A stretch of DNA of 15,120 nucleotides. Origin: Deltaproteobacteria bacterium. Lineage in GTDB: Bacteria > Desulfobacterota > Deferrisomatia > Deferrisomatales > Deferrisomataceae. The translations under genes were made by a program, and so were the position numbers. How positions within the stretch are numbered: the first letter of the stretch is position 1; every line of letters starts with the position of its first letter. Positions 1-6,880 of this stretch are shown here, one piece after another. The stretch is taken from positions 1 through 15,120 of the forward strand of contig JAADGT010000090.1 of assembly GCA_013152215.1 (NCBI GenBank), in the 5' to 3' direction. The notes below the pieces were generated by a model that saw only the letters and a program-made list of their open reading frames with translations, ran no database searches and was not told the DNA's origin.

Positions 1-1962
1 CACCACCGGCCCCGGCTCGGGCGGTTCGGCCGCCTCGGCCGCCCGGGCCAAGAGCATGGCCTCGGCCAGCACGGCCCGCACCAGCTCCACCGTCTGGGGC
101 GTGTAGTCCAGGCCGGAAAGCTCGGGGTCCTGGCCCACCACGTACACGGCCGAGTCGGCGGCACGCAGGACCTTGACCGATGCCGGGTCGTCGTTCTCGG
201 CGGTCACGACCTCCCAGGCCCGCTCCAGGGCGTCGAACAGGGTGAAGGCCAGATCGGGCACCGGCTCTTCCCCTTCCGGCGCCACGGTGTTCACGGCCTC
301 GGCCCCCGCTCGCAGGGTTGCCACGGTCCAGAAGAACCGCTCCCTCGCTCGCACGGTGGGGTTCTCGATGGCCTCCACCTCGGCCAGGCGAAGCGCCTGG
401 GCCAGCACGTTCAGCACGGCGATGGCCTGGGCGTCGTAAGGGTCGTACCCGGGCCGCGCCGTGCAGAACGCCGTGCCCTCGGCGTTGGCCCGCCGCAGGT
501 CGTCCACCAGGGGGATCACGAGTTCACGCACCACCCGGGCCGCATCCGGTGAGCCGCCCGAAAGGGCGGGGTGCTCCACCCAGCCCATGACCCGGCGGGA
601 AAGGGCCAGCGCGTTCTGGATATCCTGCTCCCCGGCCCCGGTGGTCTCGCTCACCGCCTGCACGATGGCGGCGGCCGCGTCGGGGTTCTGGTCGGCCAGC
701 CCGCACGCCGCGTCCGGGATCGAGGCCACCACCCGGAGCACCTGCTCCAGGTCCACCTGGGGCGGGGAACCCGGTCGGGCGTTCCGGAGCTCCTCCGCCA
801 GGTTCAGGATCAGCTCCGCCAGTTGGGCCATGAGGGGAAGAAGGGGCTGCTGGGTGCGCACCGACTCCATTTCGGCAAGGCGCCGCGTGAACTCGGCCGC
901 CTCCCTCAGTGCCCTCCATACATCCTTCTCGTCGAGCGATCCCTGCTCCAGAAACTTCCGGGCCGGCAGCACCGGCAGGTGGATACCCAGGGGCACGATC
1001 CGCCCGGGCTCGTCTTCGGGCATACCCAGGAGGATTCCGGAGAGCACGTTGTCGAGGGTGCGGACCACGGCGAGCACCATATCGTTTGGGGAGATCTTCT
1101 CCATGTTGACCAGGTTGCCCACGTCCCGCACCAGGTCCCGGACCACGTCGGGCCCGAACTCGAGCCATTTCCCCGCGTCGCCCGGAAGATCGATCGTGAT
1201 CTCCACGCCCGCCCGCTCGGCCAGTTTGGCCAGAAGGATCTCGATGACGTCCGCGGCGCTGGCCAGCAGGTTGGCGCCGTCGGTCACGAGCATCCGGTTG
1301 AACTCCTCCACCAGGGGGGCGCACACGGCCGCGACTCCGCCCGTTGTGCCCGCTGTGACACCGGCCCCTGCCGTGCCGCCTCCGGCGCACGCGTCCGCCG
1401 TGACCGCCAGGGCGAGGGTCGTGCTGAACGCCACCGCGTCCCCCACGTACCGGCCGAACGCTTCGGCCTCTTCGGGCATGTCGAGCAGCACCTCGGCGGC
1501 CGCGGTTCCCAGCTTGGCCCCGGTGCGGCTGGGGTTCATACCGGCCAGGAGCGCCCGGAAGGCGTGGACCCCCGCGCCCAGGGACACCCGCTCCACCAGG
1601 GTGCCGTCGTCGGTTCGCACCGCGTCCGCGACGCCCACGAGCTTGAGCACTCCCAGCACCGAGAACTCCCCCTGGCCCAGGAAGCCCTTGAACGCCTCGG
1701 CCCGGATCGGCTCGCCGCTCTGATCCGGGAGCCACACGTCCGGAGCGGCGGCGGCGACGCCCTCGGCCAGCCTGTCCCTTCCGAAGGTGTTCACGTACCG
1801 CAGGTTGACCCGGCCCACCACGTACCCGCGGGAGTCTCCGCAGATGGTGTTGGACGAGGCGTCCTCGGGTCTTTGCCCGATCCGCTCCACCTGCTCTCCC
1901 ACCCAGTCGCCCACCGGCTCCGGAAGGCCCCAGGGGATGCGGTCGATGCCGTTCTCCTCCAG
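1..1962 (-). CDS. Giant exported protein, C-terminal part (partial, runs off the left edge)
   Basis: The minus-strand frame whose codons end on multiples of three is open from about 1962 to base 1, 654 codons without a stop, and continues beyond the window. It begins LEENGIDRIPWGLPEPVGDW, continuing the protein of the overlapping frame, so it is the remainder of the same gene rather than a separate one. No ribosome site or convincing start precedes it. Composition is unlike the N-terminal part: mostly helical (MAQLAELILNLAEELRN, FFWTVATLRAGAEAVN, LVRAVLAEAMLLARAAEAAE), with a Gly/Ala/Thr stretch between two Cys (DACAGGGTAGAGVTAGTTGG, then VAAVC). Scattered Cys at NTICGD, DAACGLAD and TAFCTARP would suit disulfides in an exported protein. 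No family recognised. The competing minus-strand frame at 524-1735 is Gly/Arg/Pro-rich shadow. Confidence 0.75.
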   Translation of the reverse strand, partial: MEENGIDRIPWGLPEPVGDWVGEQVERIGQRPEDASSNTICGDSRGYVVGRVNLRYVNTFGRDRLAEGVAAAAPDVWLPDQSGEPIRAEAFKGFLGQGEFSVLGVLKLVGVADAVRTDDGTLVERVSLGAGVHAFRALLAGMNPSRTGAKLGTAAAEVLLDMPEEAEAFGRYVGDAVAFSTTLALAVTADACAGGGTAGAGVTAGTTGGVAAVCAPLVEEFNRMLVTDGANLLASAADVIEILLAKLAERAGVEITIDLPGDAGKWLEFGPDVVRDLVRDVGNLVNMEKISPNDMVLAVVRTLDNVLSGILLGMPEDEPGRIVPLGIHLPVLPARKFLEQGSLDEKDVWRALREAAEFTRRLAEMESVRTQQPLLPLMAQLAELILNLAEELRNARPGSPPQVDLEQVLRVVASIPDAACGLADQNPDAAAAIVQAVSETTGAGEQDIQNALALSRRVMGWVEHPALSGGSPDAARVVRELVIPLVDDLRRANAEGTAFCTARPGYDPYDAQAIAVLNVLAQALRLAEVEAIENPTVRARERFFWTVATLRAGAEAVNTVAPEGEEPVPDLAFTLFDALERAWEVVTAENDDPASVKVLRAADSAVYVVGQDPELSGLDYTPQTVELVRAVLAEAMLLARAAEAAEPPEPGPVV

Positions 1963-4900
1963 CAGATCAGATCCGCGCAGCTCTGCTCCGGACCCGACAG
2001 GAACGGCACCCGGGCGCCCGACGCGGTATGCTGGATCCGCGCCCGGCGGGTGCCGAAGAACGGAAAGTGCAGGGTGCCCTCGAACGTGACCAGGGGAGTT
2101 GCCGCCGCCACCCCTGCGGCGGCCGCGCGGTCGGTCCGCAGGCCCAGGGCCGACGTGGGCGCGGCATCGGCCACGGCATCGGTCGGGTTCCCACCGGCAG
2201 CGGCAGCGGGCGGCGCGTACCGGGCGAACCGGACCTCGCCCGAGGGGGTGAACGGGATGCCCAGGAACCCCACCGGGCCCACGGGTTCCACCCGGGGGTT
2301 GGCGCCCGGGTCGCCGTTGTAGCCGATATTGCCGTCCGGAAAGATGTCCAGGGTGATTCGGAACCCGCCGGTGCCCGATGGCCCCTCCGGGGGGATCTGC
2401 CACTGGGGCGCCCCGGCACGGGTGAGGCTGCCGAGCACCTCGGCCCGCACGCTCGCCACGCCGAACTCCGGCCCGCCCAGCTCGGGGGGCACGTCAAAGG
2501 TGATGCCGGCGCCGCGGATCTCGATCCGGTCGGTGTCGAACACCACGCCCCGGGCCGGGCCGTAGTCGGCCGTGCGGGCCGGGTCGGGCCGGTCCATGTA
2601 CAGCCAGAACCCCCGGAGCCCTCCCTCTTCCAGGGGGCCGTCGATCACGAACGCGCCGTCGGACAGGGGAGGCAGATCCCACGGGGAGCGGGTCACCCCG
2701 ACCGAGGCCGTACCCGCGCCTTCTGGACCGGCACCCTCGTCGGACGTGGCTCCCATGTCGATGTCGTAGCCCGACCCGCCGGCCGCGCTGTCCGCGGTAT
2801 CCACCTCTGCCCCTGCCGTCCTGTGCAGATCGGGTTGCGCACGTTGGATGAGCCCCCCGCCGGCCGCGCTGGTCCCCCTATCCGCTTTTGCTCCCGCGGT
2901 CCTCTGCCAACCCGGTTGCGCGCGCCCGACGCCTGCGTCGCCTCGGGCCCGGGCGCCCTTGCCGTCCATCTCCACGTCATATCCCATTGGCTGGGAGCCG
3001 AGGTTCGCCTCGCCCAGCACAGAGTCGGGGCCCGGCCCCTGGGGGCCGGCGCTCGCCCGGCTTCCTTCCCCGCCCGCGCTCTGTCGATCCCCTGACGGCC
3101 CCATCCCCCAGCCCCCCGACCCTGCGCCTTGGCCGAACCCCTCGTCGGCGTCCACGGTGTTGCCCAGGCGGCGGGCCACGTCATCAGCCACACCCCCATC
3201 GTCGGCCGTCTGGGGTGTGCCGCCGGACGCGGCCGTGCCGCCCGCATCCGGCTCCGGCTTCCTCTCGGGAGGCCCTGTGGGGTTGCCGAGCGGGTCGCGT
3301 GCCACGCCGTCAACCACCGAATCGGTGGTCATGTGCTGGGGACGCGAGGCGGAGAGTTTGGGGGCGGCGCTCGAATCCTGGGGCGAGGGAGATCGCTTCC
3401 CTTTCCGGGAGACATTGGCTCCTTGGATATGCCCCTCCCGCGGCCCTGATTCCACGTAGTACTCGCCCGGGCGCAGGGTGACGCGCCAGTAGTCCAGGGG
3501 CCATCCTCCCTCGGCGGGGGGAGCCAGGAGGCCGTCTTCGGGCACCAGGATCGAGCCGTCCGCATCCACCGATCCCTCGAAGGCCAGGGTCAGGTCCGCA
3601 GGGGGGGGCACCCGGATCACGCCCCGCGCCCGGTTCTCCACCAGGGCGCTTTCCTCCATCCGAAGCAGCAGGTTCTCCACCCGGCCGTCGAACGCCCCCA
3701 CCTTGCGGCTCCACGCCCGGGCGGCCGCAAACGAGCCGCCTTCCAGGTGGAGCCCCGGCCCCCGGGCATAGGCATCCCTCAGTAGCTCTGCTTGCTCTTG
3801 AAACTCGTCCTCGTTGGTGGGCCAGGTGAACAGGGGCGGATTCCGGAACGCGGCCCCGATGCTTCGGACGGTGGCCGCCCCCCCAGGCAGCACCAGACGG
3901 GCCTGGGCCGGGCGGTAGGTGAACCCGTCGATGGTCACGGCCGGGAGGTCGCGGGTTATGGGCTCGGTGTGGAAGCCCCGAAGCGTGGCGCCCTCCGGAT
4001 CGCCCCGGCGCAGGTGCCGGAACGTGAGGGTTCCCCCTCCCAGGTCCTGGGGTAGCCGGATCCAGCCGGCCAGGTCCAGCCCCCCGACCCCGCCGTCCGC
4101 CAGGTCGAACGTTCCGCCGGAGAACCCGATGCGGAACCCAGGGAGGGACAGGGGCACCATCTCTCCCTGCGGATCGCCCCTCAGCAAGTCCGGGGGAACG
4201 CGCGCGGCCGGCAGCAGCTCCACCCCCTCGGCCGATACGGAGCCCGCAGGGGACACCCTCAAGAACGGGGCGCGGCCGTAGATGTGGTCTTCCTCCCTGG
4301 TGTCGAACAGGCCCAGCAGGGCTTCGTCGAAATCGGTGAAAAGAACGTCGTCCAGGGCCTGCACCGGCACGCGCACCAGGGCCGAGACCAGGGCCAGCCC
4401 GGTCCATTCCGGCTCGTCGGCCGCGGGGCCGTAGCCCAGGTGGGGGGAGAAGTCCATCACCAGGGCCGATCCGCCGGCGAACACGTCCACCGGAAGGTAG
4501 GTCGCTACCGTTCCCGGCGGAGGCTCGTTGCCGGGCAGCACCGTGCCCGGGGGTACCGCGGCCTCGGTCACGAACTCGCCGCCGTTCAGGACCGGCACCT
4601 CCCGGGCCCCCACCCACACCGGAAACCGGGAGGACCAGGGCTTGATGGCGGTGAGCACCACGGCCACGTCGGCCCGGGCCCGGTCCGGCTCCAGAGTCAG
4701 GCCCTGGATCCGGACCGTATGGCCGGAGAGCCGGATCGTGACCGGATCGCCCTGCAGCGAGGCGAGCCCCCGGGTGACCCGCCAGACCAGCGGATCGCCG
4801 GTGGGGTCGCCCTGAACCCCCTCAAACGTCACCGGGATCGGGGTGCGATCGCTGTCGCCCCTCCAGCGCACCAAGCCGCGGCCGGAGAGACCCTGGACGG

Positions 4901-6398
4901 GGGAGTTGACGGCGTCGTACTCGCCCACCTCGATCCGGAACCCGGCCATGTCCAGGTAGGTCGGACGTCCGTCCGGGAATCGCCTCTCGGGCTTGAGCGC
5001 GACCAAGGGCTGGGACTCGGAGAAGTCGAAGCCCCCGGCCCCCTGGGCGGGCTCGGCCCGCCAGGTGAGCCGCGCCGTGTCCAGCACCACGGGCCCGTCC
5101 TTGATGCTGAGGATCAGCTCCCCCCGTTCCCGGATGAGGGGCACGGTCCACGGGACGCTCAGCTCGGCAAAGCTCCCCCTGCATTCCAGGCGGGCCCGGG
5201 TCTGGTCCAGTTCCTCCTGGAGCCCCTGGAGCGACCCGCTCTGGGTGAGGTACTCGGACTGCTCCAGCCACGGGTTCACGGCCCCGGAAGGCACCGGGGA
5301 GCCGCAGGCCGGAAGCGGGGGAAGCCCCGTCATGGATACGAGCCCCGAACCGATGTCGTAGACCTCCAACCGGAGGGCCTGCCTTTCCTGAAACGAGCTG
5401 TTCTCCACCCGAACCCGAAGCACGGCCTCGGCGCCCGCGGGCACACGGGTGCGTTCCCGAACGTCGAGGCTCTGGGTGAGACGCTCCAAGGGGGCTTCCA
5501 CGACGCCCACCCGTTCCCCCGCAGGGGCACCGGTCACCCGGACCGAGCGGAAGAACACCCCGCCTTCCGGGGGCGGGTCACCCAGGCGGAACTCGCGCCA
5601 GTCGCTTACCACCGCGGTAGAGCCGTCGGCCGGGAACCCCACCACTTTCCACCGGTACCGGCCCGGGGCCAGGGAGACGGCCTGTCCCACGGGGGGAAGG
5701 TACCGGGGCTCGGTCACCTCGGCGGCGAGCACCGGTCCCGTGCCGCTCCAAGACCGTCCCTTGCCAGCGGTGCCCTTGACCGAGGCGGTCGGTGGAGGCG
5801 TCACCTCCACGCGAAACCGGTCGAAGAACCCCGGGGGCGCGTCCACGGGCCGCCAGACGAAGGCCAGAAGCCGGGGGTCCACCTCCTCGCCCTCGGCCGG
5901 CGCGGCCAGCCGGATCCCGGGCCGCCGCGAGGGGGGGACCCGTTCGGCCACGAAGTAGGTGATCTCGGGCACCTCTAGGGCCGGGGCCTGTCCCGAGCCG
6001 TTGTCAAAGGTGAGGGTCACGGTGTGGGGGCCCGGCTCGAACGTGGGCAGGGACACCCCGGACTTGTCGGATCGGGTCACCAGGTCGGTGCCGAAGGTGA
6101 GGGTCTCGACGGTCTCGACCAGGATCCGGCCGTCCACGATCCACTGGATCCGGAGCGTGCCGTTCCCCTGGTAGCGAAACAGCGCCTCGGCGTAGAGCCC
6201 TGGCTCGTCCTTGGCCACGGTCTGGCGGCCGGTACCGTTGGGGAACCGCAGCTCCACGTGCTCCACCACCACCACAGGGGACGTGGTGGAGGCGCCCACT
6301 CCCTCGGCCGTGACCTCTACCTCCACAGCCGCCGTGGCCAGCCCGGCCCATCCAGCCAGCAGGCACAGTCCCAGGAAGCCGAGGAGCCGCCGCAGCAT
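1791..6398 (-). CDS. Giant exported multidomain protein, N-terminal part (frame broken near 1968)
   Basis: This part has 1535 residues as it reads, but only the first ~1477 are in the authentic frame; the last 58 or so (CWRRTASTASPGAF...) are out-of-frame Ser/Arg/Pro-rich sequence. It begins with a signal peptide (MLRRLLGFLGLCLLAGWAG, cleavage after ATA). A domain paralogous to the upstream lipoprotein follows at ~41-151, then a fibronectin/Ig-like module at ~157-273 (VWRPVD, APGRYRWKVVGF, VSDWREFRLG), then several beta-rich regions I cannot assign (~281-980). A Gly/Ala/Ser/Pro linker with an internal repeat spans ~985-1235, followed by more beta-rich sequence. The ATG has AAGGAAGGGGG upstream and starts 25 nt after the lipoprotein stop, so it is the third operon gene. 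Architecture suggests a secreted or surface adhesin-like or scaffold protein. No catalytic motif was seen. Confidence 0.75.
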   Translation of the reverse strand: MLRRLLGFLGLCLLAGWAGLATAAVEVEVTAEGVGASTTSPVVVVEHVELRFPNGTGRQTVAKDEPGLYAEALFRYQGNGTLRIQWIVDGRILVETVETLTFGTDLVTRSDKSGVSLPTFEPGPHTVTLTFDNGSGQAPALEVPEITYFVAERVPPSRRPGIRLAAPAEGEEVDPRLLAFVWRPVDAPPGFFDRFRVEVTPPPTASVKGTAGKGRSWSGTGPVLAAEVTEPRYLPPVGQAVSLAPGRYRWKVVGFPADGSTAVVSDWREFRLGDPPPEGGVFFRSVRVTGAPAGERVGVVEAPLERLTQSLDVRERTRVPAGAEAVLRVRVENSSFQERQALRLEVYDIGSGLVSMTGLPPLPACGSPVPSGAVNPWLEQSEYLTQSGSLQGLQEELDQTRARLECRGSFAELSVPWTVPLIRERGELILSIKDGPVVLDTARLTWRAEPAQGAGGFDFSESQPLVALKPERRFPDGRPTYLDMAGFRIEVGEYDAVNSPVQGLSGRGLVRWRGDSDRTPIPVTFEGVQGDPTGDPLVWRVTRGLASLQGDPVTIRLSGHTVRIQGLTLEPDRARADVAVVLTAIKPWSSRFPVWVGAREVPVLNGGEFVTEAAVPPGTVLPGNEPPPGTVATYLPVDVFAGGSALVMDFSPHLGYGPAADEPEWTGLALVSALVRVPVQALDDVLFTDFDEALLGLFDTREEDHIYGRAPFLRVSPAGSVSAEGVELLPAARVPPDLLRGDPQGEMVPLSLPGFRIGFSGGTFDLADGGVGGLDLAGWIRLPQDLGGGTLTFRHLRRGDPEGATLRGFHTEPITRDLPAVTIDGFTYRPAQARLVLPGGAATVRSIGAAFRNPPLFTWPTNEDEFQEQAELLRDAYARGPGLHLEGGSFAAARAWSRKVGAFDGRVENLLLRMEESALVENRARGVIRVPPPADLTLAFEGSVDADGSILVPEDGLLAPPAEGGWPLDYWRVTLRPGEYYVESGPREGHIQGANVSRKGKRSPSPQDSSAAPKLSASRPQHMTTDSVVDGVARDPLGNPTGPPERKPEPDAGGTAASGGTPQTADDGGVADDVARRLGNTVDADEGFGQGAGSGGWGMGPSGDRQSAGGEGSRASAGPQGPGPDSVLGEANLGSQPMGYDVEMDGKGARARGDAGVGRAQPGWQRTAGAKADRGTSAAGGGLIQRAQPDLHRTAGAEVDTADSAAGGSGYDIDMGATSDEGAGPEGAGTASVGVTRSPWDLPPLSDGAFVIDGPLEEGGLRGFWLYMDRPDPARTADYGPARGVVFDTDRIEIRGAGITFDVPPELGGPEFGVASVRAEVLGSLTRAGAPQWQIPPEGPSGTGGFRITLDIFPDGNIGYNGDPGANPRVEPVGPVGFLGIPFTPSGEVRFARYAPPAAAAGGNPTDAVADAAPTSALGLRTDRAAAAGVAAATPLVTFEGTLHFPFFGTRRARIQHTASGARVPFLSGPEQSCADLICWRRTASTASPGAFRSRWATGWESRWSGSGKDPRTPRPTPSAETPAGTWWAGSTCGT
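1963..1973 (-). other. Frameshift site: period-5 tandem repeat in the giant gene
   Basis: Plus strand reads CAGATCAGATC, an 11-base stretch of period 5. The N-terminal frame reaches this point and then degenerates to its stop at 1791, while the C-terminal frame becomes sensible immediately after it. Deleting one 5-bp unit gives EQSCADLLEENGIDRIPWG in one continuous frame. The simplest explanation is a 5-bp tandem duplication in the genome, or an assembly error. No slippery heptamer for programmed frameshifting is evident. Confidence 0.75.
2779..2927 (-). repeat. 81-bp imperfect tandem repeat (27-residue unit) in the linker of the giant protein
   Basis: Two adjacent copies start at about 2779 and 2860 (plus-strand CCGGCCGCGCT in both), 81 bp apart and in frame. 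At the protein level both copies follow the pattern RAQPxxxRTAGAxxDxxxSAAGG. Related GYDVEMDG and GYDIDMGA segments flank them. They lie within a disordered-looking Gly/Ala/Ser/Asp-rich linker (roughly 2690-3425) between two beta-rich regions. Confidence 0.7.
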
Positions 6399-6528
6399 GT
6401 CCTTCTTCCCCCTTCCTTGACGCTCACTGCATGACCACGAAGTACCGCACCACCGGCAGATCGAAGCCGGGCTCGGGCTCCCGGATGAGCAGGGTCACGG
6501 TGTGGGGACCCGGCTCGAACGTGGGCAG
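6013..6528 (-). repeat. Shared 38-bp patch in the lipoprotein and giant genes
   Basis: The DNA at 6013-6050 (giant gene) and 6491-6528 (lipoprotein gene) is identical at 37 of 38 positions and encodes LPTFEPGPHTVTL in both. The rest of the paralogous domains is more diverged. This implies a tandem domain duplication, with strong constraint or local gene conversion over this patch. Confidence 0.75.
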
Positions 6529-6879
6529 AGCGTCCCGGGAGGTGGTGACCTCGAACGTGGTGCCGTAGGCCACGGTGCGCGTGACGGTCTCCACCACCCG
6601 GCCGTCCACCACCCAGTCGGCGCGGAACGCCCCGTTGCCCGAGCACCGGATCACCGCGCGGGCCGTGAGGCGGCCGCCCTTGGGTACGGTGATCGAGCCG
6701 AACCCGTTGGGAAACGTGATCTCCACCCGCTCGATCCGGAGGGGCCCGGTGGTGGCCCCGCCCTGGACCGGGGGAAGCGCCGGCCGGCCCGGCGGGGCTT
6801 GGGGTGCGCCCGCACACCCCGCGAGCAGCACGGTCAGGGCCCCGGCCAGGATCGCGCGCACCCGATGACCCGCACCCAT
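6424..6879 (-). CDS. Small lipoprotein sharing a domain with the downstream giant protein
   Basis: This 151-residue lipoprotein has a signal peptide with lipobox LLAGC (Cys22 is the lipidation site), followed by a Pro/Gly-rich spacer and one beta-rich domain (~45-151). That domain is paralogous to residues ~41-151 of the next gene product. Matching blocks are RVEITFPNGFG/HVELRFPNGTG, WVVDGR/WIVDGR, the identical LPTFEPGPHTVTL, and VRYFV/ITYFV. The ATG begins one base after the barrel gene's stop, with GGAGTGG overlapping the end of that gene, so translation is probably coupled. The domain family is not one I can name; the pattern looks like a small Ig-like sandwich. Location next to a barrel suggests it acts at the outer membrane, perhaps as an accessory lipoprotein (inference). 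Confidence 0.85.
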   Translation of the reverse strand: MGAGHRVRAILAGALTVLLAGCAGAPQAPPGRPALPPVQGGATTGPLRIERVEITFPNGFGSITVPKGGRLTARAVIRCSGNGAFRADWVVDGRVVETVTRTVAYGTTFEVTTSRDALPTFEPGPHTVTLLIREPEPGFDLPVVRYFVVMQ

Positions 6880-6880
6880 G

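Noticed and set aside
524..1735. Minus-strand frame of 403 codons at the left end
   Set aside because: Almost entirely Gly, Arg, Pro and Ala. The adjacent frame is open for 654 codons with normal helical protein composition and continues the giant gene.
1963..1973. Programmed -1 ribosomal frameshift in the giant gene
   Set aside because: Direction would fit, but no X-XXY-YYZ slippery heptamer is present, and removal of one 5-bp repeat unit explains the junction residue for residue.
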